Shown piece after piece: positions 19,076-27,634 of a stretch of DNA of 64,000 bases. The DNA comes from Henriciella sp. (GTDB taxonomy: Bacteria; Pseudomonadota; Alphaproteobacteria; Caulobacterales; Hyphomonadaceae), in the NCBI GenBank assembly GCA_021776655.1, contig JAJFFK010000023.1, forward strand, positions 124,001 to 188,000. The letters run 5' to 3'. The position numbers and the translations under genes are program-made. Position 1 is the stretch's first letter, and each line of letters starts with the position of its first letter. The notes under the pieces were generated by a model that was not told the DNA's origin, ran no database searches, and saw only the letters and a list, made by a program, of their open reading frames with translations.

Positions 19076-19441
19076 ATGAAACACTGTTTAATCGTTGATG
19101 ACAGCCGCGTTGTGCGAACTGTCGCTGGCCGGATCGTAAAAGACCTGTCTTTCGAAACGTCGGAAGCTGGGGACGGCGCACAGGCCTTGGCCCAGTGCCG
19201 CGAAAAAATGCCCGATGCGATCCTGCTCGACTGGAATATGCCCGTGATGAACGGCCTCGACTTTCTACGCGCACTGCGCCGCGAAGAAGGTGGTAAAGAC
19301 CCCGTTATCTTGTTCTGTACCAATGAAAATGATGCCGAGCACATCGCCGAAGCGATCCGGTCAGGGGCAAATGAGTACATCATGAAGCCGTTCGATGCGG
19401 ACATTATTGAAAGTAAATTTTCAGAAGTCGGTCTGATCTGA
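19076..19441 (+). CDS. CheY-like single-domain response regulator
   Basis: Stand-alone receiver domain of 121 residues without an output domain. Acidic pocket D8-D9, phospho-acceptor D52 (LLDWNMP), switch threonine T82 (FCTNEND) and K104 (IMKPF) are all present, so it should be phosphorylatable. The start MKHCLIVDD at ATG 19076 is preferred over a GTG/ATG slightly upstream because receiver homology begins immediately. Its place between chpT and cheR suggests either a chemotaxis/motility target or a ChpT partner. It cannot be assigned to CpdR or DivK from sequence alone. Confidence 0.9.
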   Translation: MKHCLIVDDSRVVRTVAGRIVKDLSFETSEAGDGAQALAQCREKMPDAILLDWNMPVMNGLDFLRALRREEGGKDPVILFCTNENDAEHIAEAIRSGANEYIMKPFDADIIESKFSEVGLI

Positions 19442-19507
19442 AGCCTTTCTTAAGATTGTCGCCGTTTCTAGTAACCTTTGACACGATTTAGGGCTGGTCG
19501 ATACGAC

Positions 19508-20347
19508 ATGCAGGACACGACTTTCAACGAGATCGCCGATTTGGCGCTGCGCTATACGGGCCAGGCCTTCAAGGCCTCAAAGGCCTATCTGATGGAAGCC
19601 CGTCTGAGCACGATCAGTCGGCGCGAAGGTTTTGCCACGCTTGACGATCTTGCTCATTGCCTCAGGGCGCGCCCGAACCCACGCTTTGAAAAAGAAATCG
19701 CCGCCGCATTAACCGGCAAGCTCACAGGCTTTTTTGGCGACCGTGACCTGCTCGAGCGGATTGTCACCCATGCCTTGCCGGAGCGGCTGAAACAGTCCAA
19801 AACCGGACGGCTTCGGGTCTGGTGTGCCGGTGTATCAACTGGCGAAGAAGCCTATTCCCTGGCCCTGCGATTATCTGAACTGACCGATACAGCCTTGGCC
19901 AGTGCCGAGATTGAAATTATCGCCACTGATATCTCAGACGATTGCCTGGCAACGGCAAAGGCGGGAACTTATGGCCATTTCGAGGTTCAGAAAGGCCTGT
20001 CGATCCATCGCTTGATGAAGAATTTCATGCGTCTGGAATCCGGCCAATGGGAAATTTCGCAAGCCTTGCGTGCGCCTGTTACGTTCAAGCCGCACAATCT
20101 GATTGAAGAGGCAGGTGGTCTCGGTCATTTCGATATCATCCTGTGCCGAAATGTCCTGTCAGACATGACCCCGAACATGCGCACCAAGGCCGCAGGCCAC
20201 ATCGCCGCGCAACTGTTGCCCGGCGGCCTGATGTTCTCATCTTCAACCGAAACACTGACCGGGCTGGTCGAGGGTCTGAACCCATCCCGTGATGTGCGCG
20301 CGGCGTACGCGCGAAATGGCAATGACGGGGCCGTAGAAGCCGCCTGA
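19508..20347 (+). CDS. cheR: CheR-type protein-glutamate methyltransferase
   Basis: SAM-dependent enzyme that methylates glutamates of chemoreceptors. Of 279 residues, about 1-75 are the helical CheR N-domain and the rest the Rossmann domain. The SAM loop is CAGVSTGEEAYSLA, followed by ATDISDDCLATAK and ILCRNVLSDM, all family signatures. ATG at 19508 is preferred to an upstream TTG at 19478. It lies 66 bp after the receiver gene in the same direction. No receptors or CheB are in the window, so the receptor partner is elsewhere or the enzyme works outside classical chemotaxis. Confidence 0.92.
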   Translation: MQDTTFNEIADLALRYTGQAFKASKAYLMEARLSTISRREGFATLDDLAHCLRARPNPRFEKEIAAALTGKLTGFFGDRDLLERIVTHALPERLKQSKTGRLRVWCAGVSTGEEAYSLALRLSELTDTALASAEIEIIATDISDDCLATAKAGTYGHFEVQKGLSIHRLMKNFMRLESGQWEISQALRAPVTFKPHNLIEEAGGLGHFDIILCRNVLSDMTPNMRTKAAGHIAAQLLPGGLMFSSSTETLTGLVEGLNPSRDVRAAYARNGNDGAVEAA

Positions 20348-20369
20348 TATCCGTGCTAATCGCTGGCGC

Positions 20370-21032
20370 ATGAAAATTGGCTTCATCCTGTTCCCAAATG
20401 TCACGCAGCTGGATTTTACCGGCCCGTTGCAAATTTTGCATCGCTTGCCGGGCGCAACCACGGTGATCATCGCCAAATCAGCCGCGCCTGTGGCCAGCGA
20501 TTGCGGTCTCGGGCTGATGCCGACCCATACATTCGATACAGCACCAGACCTCGACATGATTTGTGTGCCGGGTGGGTTTGGTGTGGTTGAAGCGCTTGGC
20601 GACACTGAGACAATGGATTTTGTCCGTCAGACAGGTGGGGCGGCGGCCTATGTCACCTCGGTGTGCACTGGGGCGTTGATCCTTGGCGGTGCGGGCTTGC
20701 TCAAGGGCAAACAAGCCACCACCCATTGGGCTTATACCGATCTTTTACCCATCTTCGGCGCTACGCATGTCCCAGGCCGGGTAGTACGCGATGGCAATAC
20801 GTTTACCGGCGGCGGGGTCACAGCTGGGATCGATTTCGCCCTGACCGTGCTCAAGGAACTTGCCGGTCAACGCACCGCCGAGGCTGTGCAGCTAGGGTTG
20901 GAATATAACCCATCGCCGCCGACCCAGACCGGCCATCCAGACATTGCGCCAGCCAAGCTCACCGCCGCAATGCGGGCGCGTTACGCTGAACCTGTCGCCA
21001 CCACTCGCACAGCACTCCAACGCCTGCTCTAA
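20370..21032 (+). CDS. DJ-1/PfpI-superfamily protein, isonitrile-hydratase-like
   Basis: Cytoplasmic protein of 220 residues with the class-I amidotransferase-like fold. The nucleophile elbow is TSVCTGALILG, with the cysteine near residue 97. The start MKIGFILFPNVTQLDFTGP and the late GGGVTAGIDFAL segment are typical of the isonitrile hydratase InhA and of the N-domain of GlxA/AraC-type regulators. No HTH domain follows, so it is not a GlxA regulator. The substrate is unknown; family members also include glyoxalase- and chaperone-like proteins. It starts 22 bp after cheR. Confidence 0.82.
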   Translation: MKIGFILFPNVTQLDFTGPLQILHRLPGATTVIIAKSAAPVASDCGLGLMPTHTFDTAPDLDMICVPGGFGVVEALGDTETMDFVRQTGGAAAYVTSVCTGALILGGAGLLKGKQATTHWAYTDLLPIFGATHVPGRVVRDGNTFTGGGVTAGIDFALTVLKELAGQRTAEAVQLGLEYNPSPPTQTGHPDIAPAKLTAAMRARYAEPVATTRTALQRLL

Positions 21033-21094
21033 TAATTTACTTGCCGAACACCGCGACGTCAGGCAGGTTCCCCTCATTTAGGGAGGATAATATT

Positions 21095-21499
21095 ATGGGC
21101 ATGATGGAAGCAGTTAAAATGTTTTTTGCACGCTACACAGACTTTGAAGGACGCTCATCGCGAGCAGAATATTGGTGGGTGTTTCTATTCCAGTTTCTGG
21201 TGGTCATTGCCGCCTATATAGGTATGGGCCTTGCTTTTGTTATTGGGCTACCCGCCCTCTCAATCATTTTCATGATCGCCATGGTGCTTTACTTCCTTGC
21301 CGCACTCGTTCCGGGCATTGCTGTGATAGTACGGCGCCTTCACGACACAGATCGCTCGGGTTGGTGGTACTTTATCGGCTTAGTCCCACTGATCGGCGGT
21401 ATCATCTTGCTGATTTTCTTTTGTAATTCCGGTACCAAGGGTGCCAACCGGTTTGGCGATGACCCATATGGCGGTGTTGATCCGGGTGTGTTCGAATAG
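21095..21499 (+). CDS. DUF805 inner-membrane protein
   Basis: 134-residue membrane protein of the DUF805 family (YhaH/YhaI-like), function unknown. Features include the N-terminal FEGRSSRAEYWW, three to four hydrophobic segments, IAVIVRRLHDTDRSGWW in the middle, and the C-terminal GTKGANRFGDDP motif. The ATG at 21095 follows a strong GGGAGGA at about 12 bases, so it beats the longer frame from 21041. Confidence 0.9.
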   Translation: MGMMEAVKMFFARYTDFEGRSSRAEYWWVFLFQFLVVIAAYIGMGLAFVIGLPALSIIFMIAMVLYFLAALVPGIAVIVRRLHDTDRSGWWYFIGLVPLIGGIILLIFFCNSGTKGANRFGDDPYGGVDPGVFE

Positions 21500-21524
21500 A
21501 CCACCGCTCTCAAAATCACATCAC

Positions 21525-21550
21525 AAAGCCGGGCCATCGTGTCCGGCTTT
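21525..21550. terminator. Probable terminator after the DUF805 gene
   Basis: AAAGCCGG (21525-21532) and CCGGCTTT (21543-21550) form a perfect 8-bp stem with a 10-base loop. The T-run is only three bases, so it may be weak or bidirectional. Confidence 0.5.
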
Positions 21551-21589
21551 GCTGATTCAAGGCGCGTGCATCTTTAGCCACGCTCTGCT

Positions 21590-22765
21590 ATGGGCCAGCC
21601 GATGAAGACCGAGCTTGATCTGTCGCGGCGTCCAGACGCGCCTGCCTTGCCCGCCTCGCTGGCTGGCCTGTCGCTGCCTGCGCTGAAACAGGCGATGCTG
21701 GATTTTGGTGTCGCGGAGACACAGACCGGGATGCGGGCCAAGCAACTGCGCCGCTGGCTGCACCATATCGGCACGCGCGAGTTTGCCGACATGACCGATC
21801 TCAGCAAGGAGCTGCGCGCCGAGCTAACCCACGCCTTCACACTCGACCGGCCGGATATCACCGAGCACAAGGTCTCGGTTGACGGTACCCAGAAATGGCT
21901 TGTGCGATTTGCCCCCGGCGTGGAGGGCGAGAGCGTCTATATCCCTGCCGTCAGCAAGACCGGGGCGCTATGTGTGTCCAGCCAAGTTGGCTGCACGCTC
22001 AATTGTACGTTCTGCCATACCGGCACGCAGAAACTGGTGCGCAATCTGACGGCGCAGGAAATCGTCTCTCAAGTGATGATTGCCCGCGACGGATTAGGCG
22101 AATGGCCGGCCTCAGCCGAAGGGCGTCAGCTGACCAATATCGTGTTCATGGGCATGGGCGAGCCTTTGTACAATCTCGATAATGTCGCCGAGGCGATCGA
22201 CACGTTGAGCGATGGCGAGGGCATGTGTATCGGGCGTCGCCGGATCACGGTGTCGACCGCCGGGATCGCGCCGAAAATTCCTGAACTAGGCGCGCGCACC
22301 GGCGCGATGCTGGCCATCTCGCTGCACGCCGTGCGCGATGATCTGCGTGATGAACTGGTGCCGATCAACCGCAAATATGATCTACAGACCCTGTTCGAGG
22401 CGATCCGCGCCTATCCGGGCCTGAACAATTCCAAACGGGTGACGTTTGAATATGTCATGCTGAAAGGGATTAATGACAGCCCTGCCGAAGCACACGATCT
22501 GGTCAAACTACTCAAGGGTGTCCCCGCCAAGATCAACCTGATCCCGTTCAATCCGTGGCCCAACAGCCCGTATGAATGCTCCGATTGGAACGTGATCGAA
22601 GCCTTTGCCGCCATCGTCAACCGCGCCGGTTATGCCAGCCCAATCCGCACTCCGCGAGGCCGCGATATCTTCGCCGCCTGCGGCCAGTTACGCTCCGAGA
22701 GTATCAAAAAATCCGCCGCCGAAAAACGCCGCGAAGCCCTGGCCGAGCAAGCAGCGCAGAGCTAG
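21590..22765 (+). CDS. rlmN: 23S rRNA (adenine-2503-C2)-methyltransferase RlmN
   Basis: Radical-SAM enzyme that methylates A2503 of 23S rRNA and A37 of some tRNAs. The iron-sulfur motif is C135-TLN-C139-TF-C142. Other hallmarks are [30 protein letters not shown], and near the C-terminus [15 protein letters not shown], whose cysteine matches the methyl-carrier position. Length is 391 residues. ATG at 21590 is used; an in-frame ATG four codons later is an alternative. Repeat array B follows directly. Confidence 0.96.
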   Translation: MGQPMKTELDLSRRPDAPALPASLAGLSLPALKQAMLDFGVAETQTGMRAKQLRRWLHHIGTREFADMTDLSKELRAELTHAFTLDRPDITEHKVSVDGTQKWLVRFAPGVEGESVYIPAVSKTGALCVSSQVGCTLNCTFCHTGTQKLVRNLTAQEIVSQVMIARDGLGEWPASAEGRQLTNIVFMGMGEPLYNLDNVAEAIDTLSDGEGMCIGRRRITVSTAGIAPKIPELGARTGAMLAISLHAVRDDLRDELVPINRKYDLQTLFEAIRAYPGLNNSKRVTFEYVMLKGINDSPAEAHDLVKLLKGVPAKINLIPFNPWPNSPYECSDWNVIEAFAAIVNRAGYASPIRTPRGRDIFAACGQLRSESIKKSAAEKRREALAEQAAQS

Positions 22766-22777
22766 GCGGGCTGCCCG

Positions 22778-23017
22778 GAGCCGGGCTCAGGGCTCTGGTT
22801 TTGTCTTGCGCTATCGCCCTGCGGGCGACGCAAGACGAAGCGGGTTCCGCGACAGCGCTTTGCGCTGCGCATGAACCAAGCTCAGGGCTGTTTGCCACAA
22901 AAACCGGACATGCCGAATACAAAACAGTCTTGAACTTGGTTCATCGGACGAGCGCAGCGAGGATCGGGAACCCGCTTCGCGAAGCGTGCCCCGAAGGGGC
23001 TTAGCGCGTCGCAAAAC
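22778..23017. repeat. Mosaic palindromic repeat array B
   Basis: One unit in each orientation, between the convergent rlmN and rusA-like genes. It carries variable hairpins CGCCC-TGC-GGGCG (22815-22827), CAGCGC-TTT-GCGCTG (22853-22867) and one with CCCC-GAA-GGGG (from about 22989), between the same boxes as arrays A and C (GGGCTCAGGGCTCTGG, CGGGTTCCG, CATGAACC). The centre contains a short CCGGACATGCCGAA segment that also occurs, inverted, in array C. Confidence 0.8.
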
Positions 23018-23027
23018 AAGTCCGCCG

Positions 23028-23384
23028 CTAATCCAGCGCGGCGACGCGCATATAGATGCCTTCGTGCGCAGCCGAGCGGCGCTCAACCAGCAGGCGGGCG
23101 ACCTGGTGATCATCGACAAAGACGTTGCCAGTAACACTATCAAGCAAAGCCTTGGCAAGATTATCCAGATCCATCCATGGCGCATCGCCCGTATAGTCCA
23201 TGATGATATGGACCTGATAATCGCCCTGGCCGGGGTGCAGGGACGGGAAGTCCTTGCGGAAAAACTCACGTAGCAGCGTCTTGTAATATTTCGCCTGTGT
23301 GGTCAGGCCAGCACAGCGAATTTCCAGCGCGCCGTCTTGGGTTAGTCGCCCCTGCACCTTGCCCGCCTTGATCCAGTCAGCCAC
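23028..23384 (-). CDS. RusA-like endonuclease-fold protein
   Basis: 118-residue protein resembling RusA Holliday-junction resolvases. It has the acidic pattern PWMDLDNLAKALLDSV followed by FVDDHQVARL, which matches the family's D-x-DN-x2-K-x3-D...DD arrangement of metal-binding aspartates. RusA is usually phage-encoded; here it sits in a core context, its GTG start only 3 bp after the ferrochelatase stop. It may resolve branched DNA, or have a diverged role. No phage genes are adjacent. Confidence 0.7.
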   Translation of the reverse strand: MADWIKAGKVQGRLTQDGALEIRCAGLTTQAKYYKTLLREFFRKDFPSLHPGQGDYQVHIIMDYTGDAPWMDLDNLAKALLDSVTGNVFVDDHQVARLLVERRSAAHEGIYMRVAALD

Positions 23385-23387
23385 GCG

Positions 23388-24398
23388 CTACTCAACCCAT
23401 CCGGCCAACTCACGACGCACAGTATTCTCAAGCACATCAATCGCGGCGTCGCTGTCATTCAGGCATGGCACGATTGAATAATCCGTGCCGCCCGCCGCGT
23501 GGAATTGTGCCTTGCCTTTGATCGCCAGCTCCTCAAGCGTTTCAAGACAGTCAGAGAAAAAAGCCGGTGACGCCACAACCAGCTTTGTCGCGCCCTGCCC
23601 GGCCAGCGCCGCAAGCGTCTTGTCAGTATAAGGCTGCAACCATTCAGTTCGGCCAAACCGGCTTTGAAATGTCGTCAGCAGGAAATCACTGTCCCAGCCA
23701 AGCGCCCCCCCAACCAGGCGCGAGGTCTCAAGACAATGGCGGTCATACGGATCGCCCCTGTCGCAATAGGCTTTGGGAATACCGTGATAGGACATCACCA
23801 CCCGATCCGGCGCGAAATCGAGAGCCTCAATATGTGTCCTGATCGACCCGGCCAGGGCCTTGATATAGGCGGGGCGGTGATAGAAAGCCGGGGCAGTGCG
23901 CAGTGCAGGCTGTTTGCGCAAGGTCTTCAACGCCGCAAACACACGGTCATAGACGGCGCCCGTCGTCGTGGCAGAATATTGCGGGTAGAGCGCGAGGACG
24001 AAGATGCGGTCACACCCGGCCTCTGTCAGCGCCGCAATCTTGCTGGCGATAGACGGCTTGCCATAGGTCATCGCGAAATCAACCATGACGCTGCCACTGC
24101 CGATCCGCGCGGCGAGCCGCTCTGCCTGCGCCTTGGTATAGACCAGTAGCGGCGAGCCTTCGCGGGTCCATATCTGGCGATAAGCATGCGCCGCTTTGCT
24201 CGACCGGACCGTCAGGACCGGGCCATGCAGGAGCGGCTGCCACAGCCAGCGCGGCAACTCGATCACCCGCCGGTCGGACAGAAACTCGGCCAGATACCGC
24301 CGCACGGACCAGGTGTCGGGGCCGTCTGGCGTGCCGAGATTGACCAACAGAACGCCAATTTTGCTGTGCTCAGCAGCTTGCATATGCAGGTCAGTCAT
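23388..24398 (-). CDS. hemH: Ferrochelatase HemH
   Basis: Inserts ferrous iron into protoporphyrin IX, the last step of heme synthesis; cytoplasmic or membrane-associated. The 336 residues begin with the family motif GVLLVNLGTPDGPD. The metal-binding histidine lies in VVMSYHGIPKAY, and the conserved acidic loop is SDCLETLEE. Several cysteines are present, but I cannot assign an iron-sulfur cluster from them. It forms a tight pair with the downstream RusA-like gene. Confidence 0.95.
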   Translation of the reverse strand: MTDLHMQAAEHSKIGVLLVNLGTPDGPDTWSVRRYLAEFLSDRRVIELPRWLWQPLLHGPVLTVRSSKAAHAYRQIWTREGSPLLVYTKAQAERLAARIGSGSVMVDFAMTYGKPSIASKIAALTEAGCDRIFVLALYPQYSATTTGAVYDRVFAALKTLRKQPALRTAPAFYHRPAYIKALAGSIRTHIEALDFAPDRVVMSYHGIPKAYCDRGDPYDRHCLETSRLVGGALGWDSDFLLTTFQSRFGRTEWLQPYTDKTLAALAGQGATKLVVASPAFFSDCLETLEELAIKGKAQFHAAGGTDYSIVPCLNDSDAAIDVLENTVRRELAGWVE

Positions 24399-24516
24399 CG
24401 GCGGGCTCTTTCAACTCACCCTGCATAGACGAAAACCCCGCGAAACAAACCGCCGACATGCCGATGAGGCAATTCAGCGCCGCCTCTGCTTTCAGACTTG
24501 CGCCTTGACCCCGCCA

Positions 24517-24927
24517 TCAACCAAGACGGCGGTCAGAAGCCTTGATCGCAATATCATTGATGCTAGCACAGCGTGTCCGCATCAAGCCTGCCTCGTCAAA
24601 TTCCCACATCTCATTGCCATGGCTACGCCACCACTGGCCTTCGCTGTCGTGCCATTCATAGGTGAAGCGCACAGCGATGCGATTATCAGTGAACGCCCAC
24701 AGATCCTTAACCAGACAATACGCTTGCTCTTTGGCCCATTTGCGTTTCAGGAAGTCCTTGATCGCTTCGCGCCCGACCAGAAACTCATCGCGATTGCGCC
24801 ACTCACTGTCTGGCGTATAGGCCAGTGCGATCCGCTCAGGATCTTTTGTGTTCCAGGCGTCTTCTGCGGCTTGCACCTTGGCCAGGGCGGTTTCCCGCGT
24901 GAACGGGGGAAGCGGAGGACGGGTCAT
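24517..24927 (-). CDS. DUF1348 NTF2/SnoaL-fold protein, C-terminally short
   Basis: 136-residue protein of the DUF1348 family (NTF2-like fold, function unknown). Motifs include [31 protein letters not shown] and [20 protein letters not shown] (split by a space), all family-typical. Relatives are usually about 150-155 residues and end with a W-P-x-GRRP segment after NDI; here the frame stops right after [14 protein letters not shown]. The missing tail suggests recent truncation or a diverged end. It is followed by ~120 bp without a gene before hemH. Confidence 0.8.
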   Translation of the reverse strand: MTRPPLPPFTRETALAKVQAAEDAWNTKDPERIALAYTPDSEWRNRDEFLVGREAIKDFLKRKWAKEQAYCLVKDLWAFTDNRIAVRFTYEWHDSEGQWWRSHGNEMWEFDEAGLMRTRCASINDIAIKASDRRLG

Positions 24928-24957
24928 GCTATGTGTCTTTCAGTATAGGTCCTGACC

Positions 24958-25377
24958 CTAGGCTTTGGGGAAAAGCATTTCAGGGTTCATCATTGTCTTG
25001 ATCTCGAGCACGTTATTATTCGGATCGGCGATGAAGAAGGTCTCTTGCTCGTATTTGTCACCTTTGAAGCGGCGATAGGGTTCATCGATATAGGCGAGGC
25101 CCGCAGCGGCGATACGGGTTTTGACAGCGTCAAAGTCTTCCTGGGTCAGATGAACCCCGAAATGGGGGACGAGCACCGCGCCCATCTCTACATCGTGGCG
25201 GACGACTGGCATCTGCTCTTCGCTCTGATGCAAAGTCAGCTCATTGCCCCAGAAATTGACATCGACCCAGCGCCCCTCTTCGCTATTACCAAGGGTGCAA
25301 CCGAGAACATCGGTGTAAAACGTCACGGTCCTGTTGAGATCGCCAGCCGGAATGGCGAGGTGTACAATAGCAGACAT
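24958..25377 (-). CDS. VOC-family (glyoxalase/dioxygenase fold) protein
   Basis: 139-residue single-domain protein of the vicinal-oxygen-chelate superfamily. It starts MSAIVHLAIPAGDLNRTVTF with a histidine at a metal-ligand position, has LTLHQSEEQ in the second module, and ends in FFIADPNNNVLEIKT with the expected glutamate ligand. Substrate unknown. It runs in the same direction as the DUF1348 gene 30 bp further on and may be co-transcribed. Confidence 0.85.
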   Translation of the reverse strand: MSAIVHLAIPAGDLNRTVTFYTDVLGCTLGNSEEGRWVDVNFWGNELTLHQSEEQMPVVRHDVEMGAVLVPHFGVHLTQEDFDAVKTRIAAAGLAYIDEPYRRFKGDKYEQETFFIADPNNNVLEIKTMMNPEMLFPKA

Positions 25378-25455
25378 GGATCATTCCTGTTTAGTTTCGT
25401 TTGAAACTAAATAGAGGCAATAAGGGGGCTGAGGGAAGGGCCACGGTGTGAGAGT

Positions 25456-25710
25456 TTACGAGGCTGATGACGTCGCATTAGTCGCCGGGTCACCCGCGAT
25501 CTGTTCTTGCACCCCATATGGCGTGTAGACATAGCGATCACTCCACGCCCCGCCAGACGACGCCATCGCGATGACATGGCCGAGCCGGTTGGCGTGGTAG
25601 AAGTGCACCGCCCCATCATCACGGATCATCGCCACACGCTGGTCCACACCCGGCCCCGGGATGTAGCGTATGGTGATCACACCCGAAGCATCCGCCTCAG
25701 CAATCTCCAT
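25456..25710 (-). pseudogene. RHS/YD-repeat core remnant
   Basis: An 84-codon open frame reads as a fragment of an RHS-repeat core: PGPGVDQRVAMIRDDG, then YHANRLGHVIAMASSGG and RYVYTPYGVQEQ. Full RHS proteins have over a thousand residues and continue with a TGRRYD-type motif; this frame stops just before that point, and no further RHS sequence is recognisable on either side. It is therefore best read as debris of a polymorphic-toxin or RHS gene. The start at 25710 is arbitrary. Confidence 0.65.
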
Positions 25711-25912
25711 AGCACTTAAGGCACTGTCAGGACGGCAAGTTCGATAGTCTGAATGGAACCCGGCCAGCGGGCTTCATCAGGGCCAGCGGTCATATCCACC
25801 ACGCAAACAGGCCGGACACATGACCGCATCCCGTCAGATCAGAATCATCTCGATTTTACTCTTGCACAACCGGGGCCGTCCACACATGACAGTACCTGTC
25901 GACAGTGCCTGA

Positions 25913-26206
25913 CTAAGCCAGTTCAACACGCAACTCACGACCAAGAATGCGGGCTGCGCGGCTCAGAGTTTCAAGCTTCACCTGATCATTTTCCGGATCC
26001 AGCAGCCGGTCAAGCTGGCTGCGGCTGGTCTTCATTTGCGCAGCCATTTTGACCTTGGAGAGAGATTGTTTCTCCATCTCCTGAGCGATCTGCCATGCGA
26101 TGACACGCTTGATCGCTCCAGCCTGCACCTCCTCATGGATGCCGTCTTCTTTCAGGAAGTCATCGAACGTGGAGCCGATCCCGGCCTTGGTTTTTGCTTT
26201 GCTCAT
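25913..26206 (-). CDS. HigA-type antitoxin (XRE HTH)
   Basis: 97-residue DNA-binding antitoxin. Helix-turn-helix in the second half: SLSKVKMAAQMKTSRSQLDR, followed by LETLSRAARILGRELRVEL. It should neutralise the toxin encoded just upstream and repress the shared promoter. ATG at 26206 has AAGGAG upstream and overlaps the toxin stop codon by 4 bp (ATGA), a coupling usual in these modules. Order toxin-antitoxin points to the HigBA class. Confidence 0.85.
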   Translation of the reverse strand: MSKAKTKAGIGSTFDDFLKEDGIHEEVQAGAIKRVIAWQIAQEMEKQSLSKVKMAAQMKTSRSQLDRLLDPENDQVKLETLSRAARILGRELRVELA

Positions 26207-26556
26207 TTTCCGATCTCCTTCTTTCGTGTTTTGGCGAGGTCTAAGTCCGCCTTCGGTGTTTTTTGGGTCTTCTTGATAAACCCGTGCAAGAGGATCATCT
26301 GGCCATCCTCGATGCAAAATAGAACCCGCGCGATACGTTTGCCCGGCAGATGACTGCGCACTTCATGCAGGCCATTTCCCATTGCCTTGCTTGCCGGCAT
26401 GCCTACCGGCCAGCCATATTCTACAGTGGCGATATCCGTTCCGATGATCTTGCGGGCCTCATCGCTGACATCTTCCTTGAGCCAGTCCCGCACCGGCTCA
26501 TTGCCGGATGCAGCTTGGTAGAACACAGCCTGTATTTTCTTCGCTGTGTCTGCCAA
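26203..26556 (-). CDS. HigB/RelE-family toxin (Gp49-like)
   Basis: 117-residue protein of the phage-derived Gp49-like/HigB family, which in studied members cuts mRNA at the ribosome. Typical features are the N-terminal AVFYQAASGNEPVRDWL, a central GLHEVRSHLPGKRIARVLFC, and the C-terminal ILLHGFIKKTQKTPKADLDLA with basic residues that serve as catalytic or RNA-binding residues. First gene of the two-gene module; promoter and operator lie directly upstream. Confidence 0.87.
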   Translation of the reverse strand: MADTAKKIQAVFYQAASGNEPVRDWLKEDVSDEARKIIGTDIATVEYGWPVGMPASKAMGNGLHEVRSHLPGKRIARVLFCIEDGQMILLHGFIKKTQKTPKADLDLAKTRKKEIGK

Positions 26557-26581
26557 CTAGCTTCGTCTTTCTCGTGGAGCA

Positions 26582-26606
26582 TGTACCATTTACGGTACAA
26601 TGTCAA
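26582..26606 (-). promoter_or_regulatory. Promoter and operator of the HigBA-type module
   Basis: On the minus strand, a perfect TTGACA -35 box (26601-26606) is followed by the inverted repeat TGTACC-N6-GGTACA (26582-26599), which fills the spacer. This is the layout expected for autorepression by the HTH antitoxin. Confidence 0.6.
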
Positions 26607-26708
26607 GACGTTTGTTGTTGCTGTCTGGCGATTCGGGTTGGCATTAGACTGATGGGGTGGACGGCCCCAACCAACGCCATGGCGATGACAGGATTGAACA
26701 AGAAGGGC

Positions 26709-26795
26709 TGGTACCTGTGGTCGGAATCGAACCGACACTCTCATAAGAGAACGGGATTTTGAATCCCGCGCGTCTACCAATTCCGCCACACAGGC
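26709..26795 (-). tRNA. tRNA-Leu (anticodon CAA)
   Basis: 87 bases including the encoded CCA end (26709-26711). Acceptor GCCTGTG pairs with CACAGGT, with a G-T pair at the tip. The anticodon arm CGGGA-TTCAAAA-TCCCG places CAA at 34-36. A long variable arm (class II) and the T-loop GGTTCGATTCC are present. It is the only RNA gene seen in the window and borders the RHS/HigBA accessory patch. Confidence 0.95.
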
Positions 26796-26943
26796 CCGGG
26801 TTTGGGCAGGCGTTGCACTAGCCCAGTCTTGGCGCTCTGCCAAGCCGTATCATTCACTTGCCGCCGGTCATTTTGGCCGGGCCTGACCCAAGGTCTGGCC
26901 CTCGGGCTTTTCCCCTGCCGAAAACACCGCTAACGCTTATGCC

Positions 26944-27549
26944 ATGACCCAAACCGGCGCGCCGCGCACATTTCTACAGTCGCTCGAGACGATGGCAGAC
27001 GAGGCCCCCGAGGAGGGCCTGTCCCTCAAGGCCATCTTCGACCGGCTTGATGAGCGCGCCTTTGGGGCTGGGCTGTTCATTCTGGCGCTGCCGTGCAGCA
27101 TCCCGTTTCTTTACGGCGTGCCACAGATTGTTTCACTGCCAATGATGGTGCTGACCCTGCAAATGCTGGCTGGGCGCGACGAGCCCTGGCTGCCGGAAAA
27201 GTTTGGCGCCCGCAAGATCGACAAGCAGGGCCTCTCGCGTACTTCAAGATTTGGCCGCAAGTGGTTTGGCTGGCTCGAACGGATCTCGCACCCAAGATTG
27301 CTGTGGATCACGGGCAGAGGCATGGATCAGGTCCTGGCCCTGTTCATGACCGTGTTCTGCGCCTCGATCCTGTTGCCATTTCCATTGACCAATACTGTGC
27401 CGGGTATTGCTGTTGCGATCATGGCGTTTGGACTGATGTCGCGCGATGGTCTTCTGGTCATCCTGGGCTGGCTTTTGGGATCGGCCTGGATCGCCATGCT
27501 GGTCACCGGGTCGACCTGGATCATTACGTCTTTGAAGGCCCTGATCTAG
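26944..27549 (+). CDS. ExoD-family membrane protein
   Basis: 201-residue inner-membrane protein of the ExoD family, named after a Rhizobium gene affecting exopolysaccharide production and alkaline tolerance; the molecular function is unknown. Typical features are LKAIFDRLDERAFGAGLFILAL, then SIPFLYGVPQIVSLPMM, and a later LPFPLTNTVPGIAVAIMAFGL. Four hydrophobic segments are visible in the C-terminal two thirds. It is followed at 86 bp by dsbB. Confidence 0.88.
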   Translation: MTQTGAPRTFLQSLETMADEAPEEGLSLKAIFDRLDERAFGAGLFILALPCSIPFLYGVPQIVSLPMMVLTLQMLAGRDEPWLPEKFGARKIDKQGLSRTSRFGRKWFGWLERISHPRLLWITGRGMDQVLALFMTVFCASILLPFPLTNTVPGIAVAIMAFGLMSRDGLLVILGWLLGSAWIAMLVTGSTWIITSLKALI

Positions 27550-27634
27550 GCGCGAGGCCGCGCGCCGGTGCCGCATGGACAGGCCGGTCGCCATCGCCGA
27601 GTGTCAGGGGTCTCCCAGACAGGACTTGGCCACA

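Noticed and set aside
22576-23004. 142-codon plus-strand frame across the rlmN end and array B
   Set aside because: Half is an out-of-frame reading of rlmN and half is repeat DNA.
25898-25907. CTGTCGACAG palindrome downstream of the antitoxin gene
   Set aside because: A single 10-bp palindrome without a T-run, second copy or clear position; expected by chance at this scale.
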